Positions 31,729 through 40,654 of a stretch of DNA of 64,000 nt are shown piece after piece. How positions within the stretch are numbered: the first letter of the stretch is position 1; each line of letters opens with the position of its first letter. The stretch is from a virus. The notes under the pieces were generated by a model. The model ran no database searches, was not told where the DNA came from, and saw only the letters and a program-made list of their open reading frames with translations. The stretch is taken from the IMG/VR virus record IMGVR_UViG_3300042923_001771, positions 111,446 through 175,445 of that record, one strand, 5' to 3'. A program made the translations under genes and the position numbers.

Positions 31729-32034
31729 ATGACAACATTAGAGAAAATTTTAGCCAAAGAAGTATTTAACATTCAAGACCTTGCTGAAGTAACTAAACGT
31801 AAAACACAGACCATCCGTTCTTGGGAAAAGAAAGATATTATTTTAGATGCTGATATGAGAAATGAAAACAACTGGAGACAGTATTCTAAACAAAGGTTTA
31901 TTGAAATTTTAACTCAAATTCTTCAACATCCTTGGGAACGTCAAGTTATTAAGAATGTGGCAGAAGTTGAGTTCGTAATCAATGAATTGCAAAACCCGGC
32001 AAAAACAACTACAGGGGTAGCAAGTGAGCAATAA
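31729..32034 (+). CDS. MerR-like winged-HTH protein, 101 aa
   Basis: Residues 12-50 (VFNIQDLAEVTKRKTQTIRS and WEKKDII) match the N-terminal wing of MerR-type regulators, with no effector domain. A helical tail follows. It overlaps the helicase gene by 11 bp. It could regulate or anchor the helicase operon; no cognate palindrome was seen. Confidence 0.7.
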   Translation: MTTLEKILAKEVFNIQDLAEVTKRKTQTIRSWEKKDIILDADMRNENNWRQYSKQRFIEILTQILQHPWERQVIKNVAEVEFVINELQNPAKTTTGVASEQ

Positions 32035-33508
32035 GGTACACATTGTACTAGACAATGTTTATGCTAAAATTATTGGCGCCGATAAAGATACTGAGTTTAC
32101 AATTTGGAATGAACTTTCGTTCCAAGTTGAAGAATTTGGTCAAGATCATGTAACTCGGCGTCATTTATTTAATCGCAAAACAAAAAAGACATACGCCGGG
32201 CTTATTCCATATGTTGAGCGAATCCTTAAGGAAGCACAAATTGATTATGACATTGTTGATAGTAGAATTAGACCGGAAGAAAATGCTGACTTCTCTTTAG
32301 TGAAGGAAATTGATATTGGTGGGGGCAAAAAGATACCTTTGACTGCTCGTCCATATCAAGAAAAGATTATGAATGATTGTGAGCCACGTGAGTGTTTGCA
32401 GGCTGCTACGGGGGCCGGCAAGACTTTTATGATGGCAGGTATTATAGCTAAATTTAATGTCAAACCTGTATTAGTTTTTGCTGATAAAATGTCGCTTGTT
32501 TCTCAAATTAAAGAAGAGTTTGAGAAATTCCTTGGCACTGAAGTTGGAATTATTGGTGGTGGAATGAAAGACATAAAAGATATTACTATTTGTTCTGTTC
32601 AGTCAGCAGTTAACGAAGATGAATTACTGAAAAGTGCTCAAATGATTATGTTTGATGAGTGTCATCACCTACCTTCCAATACTATGAATGAAGTAGCAAC
32701 AAAAGCAGACAATGCTTACTTTAGAATTGGTGTTTCTGCAACTCCTTGGCGAGATGGTGGAGATGATTTACTTATCGAAGCTATATTATCAAAACGTAAA
32801 CCTGAACATTCTATTAATGCATCTAAATTGATCGAGCTTGGGTTCTTAGTACCAGCCACAATTTATTTTGTTCCGATGAAACAGGTTGTTACAGGAAAAA
32901 CTTATCATACAGTCTATAAAAAAGCTATTGTTGAAAACAAAGAGCGTAATGAGTCTATTGTTAAAATCGCACATAAGATGTTAACGACAAGACAAATGAC
33001 AACTTTGATTCTCATTCAACAAGTTGCTCATGGTGAGATTTTACAAAAGATGTTGTTTGATTTAATTCCAGAAGAGACATTTACTATGACAGTGACTAAT
33101 CCTAAAACTGGTAAAAGCCAACTTGTTAGAGTTAGAAACGTTGAATTTTTATCTGGCCAGGATGATGCTATAAGAAGAAAAGCTGTAATTCAAGCAACTA
33201 AAGAGAAGAAAGTAAAAATCCTTATTGGGTCAACTATCGCTGATGAGGGATTGGATGTTCCCAGTTTAGATTGTTTGATTCTTGCTGGTGGTGGTAAATC
33301 TTCTACTCGTGCTTTTCAACGTATTGGTCGCGTACTACGTTTATTTAAAGATCCTATTACTGGTGAAGAGAAGAAGCGTGCAGTTTGTTTCGATTTTCAA
33401 GATTTCACTCCAATGTTAAGGCGACATGCAAGGGTGAGAGAGAAACTCTATCTTACTGAGGAAAAATGGGACATTAAGTATTTTAATCCCGAACTATTAA
33501 ATGACTAA
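32024..33508 (+). CDS. SF2 DEAD/DEAH-box helicase, UvsW-like, 494 aa
   Basis: Walker A AATGAGKT (127-134), DECHH (Walker B, motif II), GVSATPWRDG (III), and the C-terminal SSTRAFQRIGRVLR (VI). The layout, with a ~110-residue N-terminal domain, matches T4 UvsW-like repair/branch-migration helicases. Start is GTG 32024, in the end of the MerR-like gene. It precedes the origin-like region, so replication-recombination is the likely role. Confidence 0.9.
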   Translation: MSNKVHIVLDNVYAKIIGADKDTEFTIWNELSFQVEEFGQDHVTRRHLFNRKTKKTYAGLIPYVERILKEAQIDYDIVDSRIRPEENADFSLVKEIDIGGGKKIPLTARPYQEKIMNDCEPRECLQAATGAGKTFMMAGIIAKFNVKPVLVFADKMSLVSQIKEEFEKFLGTEVGIIGGGMKDIKDITICSVQSAVNEDELLKSAQMIMFDECHHLPSNTMNEVATKADNAYFRIGVSATPWRDGGDDLLIEAILSKRKPEHSINASKLIELGFLVPATIYFVPMKQVVTGKTYHTVYKKAIVENKERNESIVKIAHKMLTTRQMTTLILIQQVAHGEILQKMLFDLIPEETFTMTVTNPKTGKSQLVRVRNVEFLSGQDDAIRRKAVIQATKEKKVKILIGSTIADEGLDVPSLDCLILAGGGKSSTRAFQRIGRVLRLFKDPITGEEKKRAVCFDFQDFTPMLRRHARVREKLYLTEEKWDIKYFNPELLND

Positions 33509-33532
33509 GGGTGGCAAAAGCCATCCTTTTTT
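33507..33532 (+). terminator. Rho-independent terminator
   Basis: AAGGGTGGC pairs with GCCATCCTT around AAAA, followed by T6. It overlaps the helicase stop codon. Confidence 0.85.
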
Positions 33533-33686
33533 AATTTATTAAAACTGTCAATCTTTCTAGAAAAAATTGATATATAAAAAGATTAATATTTAGTGTTATC
33601 ATTACATGAAAATTGTGTTTGTCTGTTGTTTTTGATAATTTACATACGGCCGTTCAAGAAACCCCGATAAAATGATTGTTTAGTGT

Positions 33687-33703
33687 TTATTCATAGAGTG
33701 CAT
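33687..33703 (+). repeat. Iteron / DnaA-box-like repeat 1
   Basis: TTATTCATAGAGTGCAT. One base differs from copy 2 in the box core (TTATTCATA versus TTATTCACA). Confidence 0.6.
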
Positions 33704-33722
33704 TGATATCGTTATGACTCAC

Positions 33723-33739
33723 TTATTCACAGAGTGCAT
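33723..33739 (+). repeat. Iteron / DnaA-box-like repeat 2
   Basis: TTATTCACAGAGTGCAT. The first nine bases fit the DnaA-box consensus TTATNCACA exactly; 36 bp from repeat 1. Confidence 0.7.
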
Positions 33740-33820
33740 CTATAAATATAAAGATCTATTTAATAATAAAAGAATAATAAAGAATAGAGAAAGATAGAGC
33801 AAGTCTACCGACTTGCGTAG

Positions 33821-33831
33821 TCTGTGAATAA
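33821..33831 (-). repeat. Inverted DnaA-box-like repeat 3
   Basis: TCTGTGAATAA is the exact reverse complement of TTATTCACAGA of repeat 2. Confidence 0.65.
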
Positions 33832-34058
33832 CGAATTCTCTTGTCTGTATCTACTCTACTTTATTAGTCTATCAATTATAACAGATGCAATCTGAAACAA
33901 ATAATATCACCTCGTTGGTAATTTCGATATGTTAATCATGTATTCTCTAATGTCAAAAACGTATTAACTACTTTTTAAAATGAATCCAACTTTTTATTAC
34001 GATAATATAAGATATTATCACAAGGTTCTCGTTATTAAGATTTGAAAGGGAGATCGCA

Positions 34059-36284
34059 TTGAGTAACGAAAAACAACAAGTAAAAGATAATTTGAATCAA
34101 CCATCCTTTTCAATATCCAAATACATTGTACATGCTGTTTTGCCAAAATGCACTATGATTTATGGAGAAGTTATTCCATCTACATTTTTTCAAATAGCTT
34201 TAAATGTAAATCATAAAGTTGATGCTCCTAAATGGCAAAGAAATAAAAGTTGGGTTGGTCTTAAGACCATTTCAAAAATTACTGGTTTTAATTTTAGAAC
34301 AGTAAGTAGAGGAGTTAAGGTTTTAATTGATATTGATTTATTACACCAATCTTATCACGGTAAATTAAAGACATTCCAATTAATAAACAACGATATTGTT
34401 GATGTTGAGGATATGTTAAAATTTATCGAAAGTGTTGAAGATAAATTATTGCAAAGTATAGATTCAGAAAAAAGAGATTCGTACCGAGAAAAGTTTTTAG
34501 AACTTAACGAAAAGTTAGGTTTAACTTCTAAATTTCACTGTCAACAATTACTTAAGAAAATTTGGATTCCAGATATCATGTCTTTAAGAGAATCTTTAGT
34601 AAAAGCAGAATCAATTTACAAAGGTTCATCCTTGTTTCTTATTAATTTAATAAACCAACAACTATCATTTAAAAAAGAAACAATAGTGACAGATAATATA
34701 ATATCTGAAAAAGAACGTAGTCTAATGATAGGTTGTAGTCAATCAACGTTAAATAGATACATTAAAGCTTATGAAGCTGCAAGTCTAATTGAACGTGAAA
34801 GCCAAAATGGTTCTTATAGTATTAGATTTAATTTTAACAAAAACGATGACACTAAAAAAGAAGAGGGAGTGGTGAATTCTAAAATGGAAAATAATCAACT
34901 TGTTTGTCCTCTATGCGATAGACTGTCTAAGGATGCTCGTTCTTTCAATTTACATTTAACTAAACAAAAAGATGCTTCACATAAATTTTTAAATGAATTA
35001 AGAAGAATAAAATACACTTCAATATATGAAGAAACAATAGAACTATACAATCAGAATAAGCCAACTTTTGATTCTATGGTTGATGAGGAGGATGAAGAAT
35101 CAGTGATTGAAACTAAAACTTTTGAAAAAGTAGAAACACAAAAAACAAGTAATTATATGAGCGTTCCGTGTGAATGCAGAATATCTTGCGAAGAATGTTT
35201 CAAGGATTGGAAAAGTGATTATTTCGATGGATGCAAACGACCAAGAAAAGAAGCCTATACAGAGGAGTTCAGTATTGGAGCAACTAAACAAGAAGAAAAA
35301 CCAAAAAGAAACAAAAAAGAAGTTAAAGAAAAAGTTAGTAGTTTTGAAGATATACCATCAGTTAAAAAACAACCATCTGAAGATACAGCACCAGGTTTGT
35401 TGAAATTCTTCTATGATATGACCGAAAAGAGAAGTCCAAACTGGGGTAAAGAAAGTAGACAGATTAAAAATTTACTTACAAGTAAGGAGCAACCACTTAC
35501 GGCGGAACAAGTTCGCATTGTACTTAAGTACATGGCAAGAAGAGGTTACGATGATGTTAGATTCTTAAGTTCAAGTATAACAGAAGCGTTGTTAGAACAC
35601 GAATACTTAGAACAAATAAATAAAGAAGGCACAGCTGCTCATTTGTTGAAACGCTTTTACAATGGTCACAACATGGAACTAAATCTACAAACTTTTACAA
35701 GAGAGGTTCGTAAAGTACAAGAAACAATTAATAGCGGGTTAAGTTACGAAGATACTAAATTTGTTATTGATTATATGATTGAAACTGGATGCACGACAAT
35801 TAACTTTATTGGTTCTAAACGTAACGATGCTCTCTCTAGTAAGAGTTTAGGTAGCGCGGTTAAAACTAACTCAAAAGATAATAATAATTTTAAAAATAAT
35901 CCTTCATTCTTTGACCAAGATTTTATCAACATTATCAGGGATGAATTAATTAGCGGAAGAGCTAATTTAAGGAAGGTAGAGGAAGCTCAGAAAGAATCAG
36001 CAAAAGTTTTAGCGAGACAATTATTTGTAGAACGTAAATTTACAAATAGATATACTAGTTTCGAATGGGCTTGGAGAACTGGTCTTGAATTAGATAACGA
36101 AACTTATGAGTTAGGTTGTAAGGAACTAGAAAGAGTTACTTATTTGGATTCAGTAATTAATTCTGGTAAACTTAATGAAGATCAACTTAACACATATAAA
36201 AAACTTAAGACAAAGTTTGAAGCTTGGCTACAACAACAACATGATGTTTTTAGAAATAGCAACTGGATTTCAAATAACTCTTAA
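34059..36284 (+). CDS. Replication initiator-like multidomain protein, 741 aa
   Basis: The TTG at 34059 follows AAAGGGAG. The N-terminal ~120 residues are helical with a winged-HTH-like segment (WVGLKTISKITGFNFRTVSR), as in Gram-positive phage and plasmid initiators; a second such segment lies near 220 (IGCSQSTLNRYIKAYEAA). A C2H2-like motif (CPLCD...HLTKQKDASHKFL) and Cys pairs (CRISCEECF) follow. The C-terminal half (RQIKNLLTSKEQPLTAEQVR) has two similar helical repeats. It sits between the origin-like region and the loader gene. DnaD/RepA-type function is inferred. Confidence 0.65.
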   Translation: MSNEKQQVKDNLNQPSFSISKYIVHAVLPKCTMIYGEVIPSTFFQIALNVNHKVDAPKWQRNKSWVGLKTISKITGFNFRTVSRGVKVLIDIDLLHQSYHGKLKTFQLINNDIVDVEDMLKFIESVEDKLLQSIDSEKRDSYREKFLELNEKLGLTSKFHCQQLLKKIWIPDIMSLRESLVKAESIYKGSSLFLINLINQQLSFKKETIVTDNIISEKERSLMIGCSQSTLNRYIKAYEAASLIERESQNGSYSIRFNFNKNDDTKKEEGVVNSKMENNQLVCPLCDRLSKDARSFNLHLTKQKDASHKFLNELRRIKYTSIYEETIELYNQNKPTFDSMVDEEDEESVIETKTFEKVETQKTSNYMSVPCECRISCEECFKDWKSDYFDGCKRPRKEAYTEEFSIGATKQEEKPKRNKKEVKEKVSSFEDIPSVKKQPSEDTAPGLLKFFYDMTEKRSPNWGKESRQIKNLLTSKEQPLTAEQVRIVLKYMARRGYDDVRFLSSSITEALLEHEYLEQINKEGTAAHLLKRFYNGHNMELNLQTFTREVRKVQETINSGLSYEDTKFVIDYMIETGCTTINFIGSKRNDALSSKSLGSAVKTNSKDNNNFKNNPSFFDQDFINIIRDELISGRANLRKVEEAQKESAKVLARQLFVERKFTNRYTSFEWAWRTGLELDNETYELGCKELERVTYLDSVINSGKLNEDQLNTYKKLKTKFEAWLQQQHDVFRNSNWISNNS

Positions 36285-36304
36285 TCAGAAGGAAGAGTGA
36301 CAAA

Positions 36305-37090
36305 ATGATTTTTTCGAGAGAGGAACACCAGCAAGAAGTAAAGAGATGGCAAAACCGATTAGTGAATAATTGTCAGATTTGTAAAGGGTCAGGTTCTATT
36401 GATAAGCCTGGCTCCAACAAGGCAATTATGTGTACATGCCAAGAGCAATCTATGCTTAATGCTCATTTAGCGTCTCATGGCATTCCAAGAAAGTACTTGA
36501 ACGAAACATGGAATTGGGAAGGTTTAAATAACAATAAAGAATCAACTGAAAAAGTAAAGCAATACGCAGCAGATTTTAAAAACTACTACTATGATGGAAA
36601 AGGACTTTACATCTATGGCCAACAAGGTAGAGGTAAATCTCTTTTGGAATCTCTAGTTGCTAGAGAAGTTGCAGCATTAATCAATGACGATCATGGCAAA
36701 CACTTTAGAGTTATATTTATGATTTATGAGGAAATGGTTCAATTATCACATCAAGGTAGAAGCGATTTAAAAGCAAAGGAACTTTTATCTAAGATAATTG
36801 GTAAATCTGATTTGCTTATCGTTGACAATATTGGTTCTGAAACTGGAAGTAAAGAATACAATACAAAGCTACTAGAGTTCGTATTGAGAAAGAGAGATAA
36901 TGATAATGTACCAACTATCATTTCTTCTAATTATACTCCAGAACAACTTAAACAAGCCTATAGCGATACAATTCACGATTTCGTAAAACAAAATAGTGAA
37001 TATGTATTAGTACAAGGTGAAAACTTCAGAAAGAAAGATGGAGTAATATTGGACGATGGATTCGCAGATTTACTTGAGGAGGATTTGTAA
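36305..37090 (+). CDS. DnaC/DnaI-like helicase loader (AAA+)
   Basis: A zinc-ribbon-like N-terminus (CQICKGSG...CTCQEQ) is followed by an AAA+ domain with Walker A IYGQQGRGKSLL (~100-112) and Walker B DLLIVDNIGSE (~171). It ends with the DnaC/IstB-type sensor pattern TIISSNYTPEQL. It should load the DnaB-like helicase encoded 4 bp downstream. Confidence 0.88.
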   Translation: MIFSREEHQQEVKRWQNRLVNNCQICKGSGSIDKPGSNKAIMCTCQEQSMLNAHLASHGIPRKYLNETWNWEGLNNNKESTEKVKQYAADFKNYYYDGKGLYIYGQQGRGKSLLESLVAREVAALINDDHGKHFRVIFMIYEEMVQLSHQGRSDLKAKELLSKIIGKSDLLIVDNIGSETGSKEYNTKLLEFVLRKRDNDNVPTIISSNYTPEQLKQAYSDTIHDFVKQNSEYVLVQGENFRKKDGVILDDGFADLLEEDL

Positions 37091-37093
37091 TAA

Positions 37094-38509
37094 ATGGCTG
37101 ACACATCAATCAATAGAGTAGACAAAATTCAAAAGAAGTTTTTAGCATATCTATTTTCAAATAGACGTTTTATTGCAGCATCTTTTGGAAGAATCAAACA
37201 ACACCATCTTCCCGACTATCATGAAGTATATAAGTTGCTAACTGGATACTATCATCGTCATAAAGATGTTATCACTGACGATGTAATTGAAATTATGTTT
37301 GCTAAAAAGAATGCTGATGCAAACACAATCATAAGCTACAAAACAACAATTGCAGAACTCAGAGGCATGTTAAATAATGGCGGCGCTTTTGCTGGTAATG
37401 ATGCTGAATTTAATGCACTAATTGAAGAATTAGAAGAAATTCAAAAGCGTAAGGACTATGTAAAAATTGCTGAAACTATCATTGAAACAAATCCGTTAGA
37501 TTGTTCAACCGATAAGCTTAGTGAAATGGAAAAAACAGTCAAAGAAGACCTTACGCAAATAACTGCTCGAACTGGTGAGACTCGTAAGGAAGGTACAATT
37601 AAAGATTCAGCAGTTGAACGTCTAGAGGCATATCGCAAGGTAAAGGCTGATCCGGGAGTAATTAAAGCAATTCCAACTGGATTTAGTGCAATTGACGATA
37701 TGAATGGTGGTTTTAGAGCAGGTGAATTGATTTACGTAATCGGTCGTAAGGGTGATGGTAAATCAGTAGCTCTATTGAATTTTGGTTTTAATGCATGGAG
37801 CCAAGGATTCAATGTAATTATCTTTACGTTGGAAATTAGTAAAGAAGACTATGAGAGACGTTTTGACTCAAGAGCAGCAGGAGTATCTTCTAATGGTTTG
37901 AAGATGGGTAAGATGGAACCTGAAGAAGAAACTATTTTTGAAGCTTATATTGAAAATTTGAAAAAGGGTAAAGTAGAAATCTTGGATAAAGATTCTGGAA
38001 ATCCTAAGTTTAGCAATTGTGGTACAATGTATATTGTAGATTGTCCATCTGGTTGTACTCCGGCATTTGTTGAATCCAAGTTGGATACAGTTGAACAACT
38101 TCTTGGAATTAAGTTCCACATGATAGTTACAGACTATGCTGGTATTATGACACCAAATATTCAATTGGCTGAAAAACGTCACCAACAAGGTCAAATTGCT
38201 TTGGATCAAAAGCGAATTGCTCGTGAAAGAGATTGTGTGGTACTTTCAGCAGCTCAAATGACAAGAGCTGGAGCAAAAGAAAAAGAAGCTGATTCTGGTC
38301 AAGTAGCAGAATCTGACCAAGTAGCCGATCACTTGGACTGGGGTATTGCAGTTCGAAGTGTAAGTGAAACTACCGGTATGATGATGAGCTTTAAAACTCG
38401 TGATGCAGCACCGTTTAAGTTCCACTTTGCCAAGAAATATTCACAAATGAAAATGGTGGAATTGGAAGATACACTTTCAAGCTGGGATAGCTTAGGTGGA
38501 ATCGAATAA
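37094..38509 (+). CDS. DnaB-family replicative helicase
   Basis: Residues ~1-110 resemble the DnaB N-terminal domain. The RecA-like core holds PTGFSAIDDMNGGFRAGELI and Walker A GRKGDGKSVALL (~210-221), followed by the strand NVIIFTLEISKEDYERRF. The linker TRTGETRKEGTIKDSAVERL precedes it. Starts 4 bp after the loader gene; GAGGAGGATTTG is the ribosome site. This completes an initiator-loader-helicase module. Confidence 0.93.
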   Translation: MADTSINRVDKIQKKFLAYLFSNRRFIAASFGRIKQHHLPDYHEVYKLLTGYYHRHKDVITDDVIEIMFAKKNADANTIISYKTTIAELRGMLNNGGAFAGNDAEFNALIEELEEIQKRKDYVKIAETIIETNPLDCSTDKLSEMEKTVKEDLTQITARTGETRKEGTIKDSAVERLEAYRKVKADPGVIKAIPTGFSAIDDMNGGFRAGELIYVIGRKGDGKSVALLNFGFNAWSQGFNVIIFTLEISKEDYERRFDSRAAGVSSNGLKMGKMEPEEETIFEAYIENLKKGKVEILDKDSGNPKFSNCGTMYIVDCPSGCTPAFVESKLDTVEQLLGIKFHMIVTDYAGIMTPNIQLAEKRHQQGQIALDQKRIARERDCVVLSAAQMTRAGAKEKEADSGQVAESDQVADHLDWGIAVRSVSETTGMMMSFKTRDAAPFKFHFAKKYSQMKMVELEDTLSSWDSLGGIE

Positions 38510-38534
38510 GGGAGTCTAAAAACTCTCTTTTTTA
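38509..38534 (+). terminator. Intrinsic terminator
   Basis: AGGGAGT pairs with ACTCTCT around CTAAAA, followed by T6. Confidence 0.75.
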
Positions 38535-38557
38535 CATAAAAGAAAGGTAGTGTAACA

Positions 38558-38833
38558 ATGGCGATTTTTTTAAAGAAAACAACTATTTTCGATATAGACG
38601 GTAGGATGTTAATAGGTACAATAACTAAAAAATCTTCAGATAAATCTTTTTTGTTTGCTCCAAAGGTAGAAACAATCATCAACAGAATGAATAGTAATGG
38701 AACATGGAGTGCATATGCTATTGATAAATTAATTGAAGAGCTTGAATTACTTAAAGACTTTATGTCTGCTCAAGAGATTGCTGAAGAATTATCTGGACAA
38801 AACGGAAATGGAGAGATAAAACTTGAACCATAA
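38558..38833 (+). CDS. Hypothetical protein, 91 aa
   Basis: GAAAGG precedes the ATG. Beta-like N-terminus and helical C-terminus (DKLIEELELLKDFMSAQEIA). Not recognised; in the replication operon. Confidence 0.65.
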   Translation: MAIFLKKTTIFDIDGRMLIGTITKKSSDKSFLFAPKVETIINRMNSNGTWSAYAIDKLIEELELLKDFMSAQEIAEELSGQNGNGEIKLEP

Positions 38834-39137
38834 AAATAAAAAATGGGATAAGCACGAATCTGAATGGGCGACCAAGATGAATAAGTGGAAAATTAAAGAT
38901 ATGAGAGAATTGCTTAATAAATTAGACAATGATCCAGATACAGAAAAACGTAAGGAGCGTCAAATTTGTAAATATTGTCATTACAATATAAGAATGGCCT
39001 TACAAGCTTTTACAGATACTCAATGCGGTAAATGTGATACACCAATGACTTTCTCAAATTCAGATACTGGTATATTGTGTAAGAGATGCGCTACAATGTT
39101 TGAAAGTTGTACACACTGTGGAGGTGAAATGGACTAA
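38823..39137 (+). CDS. Zinc-ribbon protein, 104 aa, four CxxC pairs
   Basis: Four CxxC units (CKYC, CGKC, CKRC, CTHC) in the C-terminal two-thirds suggest two zinc ribbons. The TTG start overlaps the upstream gene by 11 bp. Function unknown; possibly a nucleic-acid-binding accessory of replication. Confidence 0.65.
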   Translation: MNHKNKKWDKHESEWATKMNKWKIKDMRELLNKLDNDPDTEKRKERQICKYCHYNIRMALQAFTDTQCGKCDTPMTFSNSDTGILCKRCATMFESCTHCGGEMD

Positions 39138-39433
39138 TGAATAATATTATTCCAAGTCAATATGCAAAAGGATATATACCACAACAAGGTGATATGTACC
39201 ACGATTCAAATACTGGACTACAAATGATCTGGCACAATAATTCGTGGAAAACACTCGCAATTGCAGATAAAAAGAAACAAAGAATGTTTGAGCAATTAAA
39301 AGATGAAAAAATGGAAGATATTTTAGACACGATGTTAGCTTTACTAATTAGAGCAAATATCGTTAAAGATGTAGATGAGTTTAAAGAAATAATGGAAGCT
39401 AATAAATTAGCAAGTGAATTATCGAATAATTAA
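39137..39433 (+). CDS. Hypothetical protein, 98 aa; paralog of the 18988 gene
   Basis: Shares PQQGDMYHDS/HNNSW and the C-terminal helix with the 18988 protein. Its start overlaps the previous stop by one base. Function unknown. Confidence 0.7.
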   Translation: MNNIIPSQYAKGYIPQQGDMYHDSNTGLQMIWHNNSWKTLAIADKKKQRMFEQLKDEKMEDILDTMLALLIRANIVKDVDEFKEIMEANKLASELSNN

Positions 39434-39440
39434 TCATTTG

Positions 39441-39467
39441 AGGATATAGTTTCTATATCCTTTTCTT
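39441..39467 (+). terminator. Intrinsic terminator
   Basis: GGATATAG pairs with CTATATCC around TTT, with a T-rich tail. Confidence 0.75.
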
Positions 39468-39542
39468 TTTGACTCAGTGTTTAAAATTGTTAACAAAAAG
39501 ATTACTATATAACAAGAAGAAATGACGGAAGGATGTTGAAAA

Positions 39543-39839
39543 TTGAAGAATAAAGTAATTCAATTTCCAGTAAGTACAAATCACCTAAATTTAATAAAAG
39601 GCCAATATGTGCAAATCGATATTAATGAAAAAGATGGGAGTTCGTTTCATCAAAGTTATGTAGTTGATGTATTTGACACGTTTGTATTAGTTAAATGGGA
39701 CGATGGTACGCTTTTTAAATATGATTTTGACACTGATGATAAAAAATATGAATTGGTAGTACCAACTAGAGATGGAAAAAGAGTGATGGCAAAAAAAAAT
39801 ATTTTTGGAAGATATACAACCGAACCAGATATGAGGTAA
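39543..39839 (+). CDS. Hypothetical protein, 98 aa
   Basis: A TTG start after GGAAGGATG. A beta-like pattern (LIKGQYVQIDINEKDG, TFVLVKWDDGTLFKYDF). Not recognised. It is followed by the primase-zinc gene after 4 bp. Confidence 0.65.
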   Translation: MKNKVIQFPVSTNHLNLIKGQYVQIDINEKDGSSFHQSYVVDVFDTFVLVKWDDGTLFKYDFDTDDKKYELVVPTRDGKRVMAKKNIFGRYTTEPDMR

Positions 39840-39843
39840 CTAT

Positions 39844-40473
39844 ATGAGCAATTACAGATATGAATACGTTAAAAATCAAATAGATACTCAAGAATACATT
39901 TCAAGATTTGTAAGTTTGAAAAAAGTGGGTCTAATTTATCGAGGTAATTGCCCTATTCACGGAGAAAAGACACCATCATTTACTGTTTATCCTGCTGGTT
40001 ATAATGATCCAAAGACTGGCCCACAACAACATGCATCTTATTTTTGTTTTGGTTGTAAAAGTGGTGGAGATGTATTTTCATTCAAAAAAGCACATGATAA
40101 TTTAGATACCAAGTTTGAAGCATTAAAGAAGCTTGAAGAAGAGCTTGGTATTGACATGAATGATGATGAAGTACAACAAAACTATTTAAAAGAACAATTG
40201 GAAAGAATTAAGACCATTAAAGAACAAACGTTGTCAACACCTGAAATTAACATGGCATGCTCCAGTATATGTAGAAACTACATTATGTGGGTAAGTGAGA
40301 ATTTTCCCGAAAAATACGAGGAAGAAATTGGCGCAATAGATAAATTCTATCTATATTTTGATAAAGCGTTTGATGAAAAACCAGCAATAGAGTGCATGAA
40401 GATAATTGACGAGGTGCAACAAAAGATTTCTTCAAGAAGGGAGAAATTAATGAATGCTCAAAGAGAAGAATAA
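39844..40473 (+). CDS. CHC2-type primase zinc-binding protein, 209 aa
   Basis: CPIHGEKTPSF, YFCFGCKSGGDVFSF match the zinc-binding domain of DnaG-type primases (CxxH...CxxC). The rest is helical and no TOPRIM catalytic core follows, so this is a separate zinc module. The catalytic primase must be encoded elsewhere or supplied by the host. It fits the replication module around it. Confidence 0.88.
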   Translation: MSNYRYEYVKNQIDTQEYISRFVSLKKVGLIYRGNCPIHGEKTPSFTVYPAGYNDPKTGPQQHASYFCFGCKSGGDVFSFKKAHDNLDTKFEALKKLEEELGIDMNDDEVQQNYLKEQLERIKTIKEQTLSTPEINMACSSICRNYIMWVSENFPEKYEEEIGAIDKFYLYFDKAFDEKPAIECMKIIDEVQQKISSRREKLMNAQREE

Positions 40474-40545
40474 GTGGAAATATAATTGATGAAATAGATG
40501 CTTTTATTGTTATGTTAAATTTTGAGAAATCATAAAGTTTGCACA

Positions 40546-40576
40546 AGAAAACGAGATACTTCGTTTTCTTTTTTAT
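40546..40576 (+). terminator. Intrinsic terminator
   Basis: AGAAAACGA pairs with TCGTTTTCT around GATACT, followed by T6. Confidence 0.85.
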
Positions 40577-40589
40577 TTTTAAAAATCTA

Positions 40590-40618
40590 TTTACAAAAAA
40601 TCAAGAATATGATATAAT
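40590..40618 (+). promoter_or_regulatory. SigmaA-type promoter with extended -10
   Basis: TTTACA, 17 bp spacer ending TGA, TATAAT at 40613-40618. Confidence 0.88.
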
Positions 40619-40654
40619 AAATATATAATATAAAAATAAGAATGGAGGAAAGAA

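Larger units (their letters stand above)
33533..34058. other. Candidate replication origin region (526 bp, no gene)
   Basis: A long gene-free stretch directly before an initiator-like gene and the loader and helicase genes. It holds three copies of a DnaA-box-like sequence (33687, 33723 direct; 33821 inverted), a very AT-rich block at 33740-33785 and a hairpin GCAAGT / ACTTGC at 33799-33816. The layout resembles a bacterial or plasmid-like origin with an unwinding element. Origin function is inferred. Confidence 0.6.
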
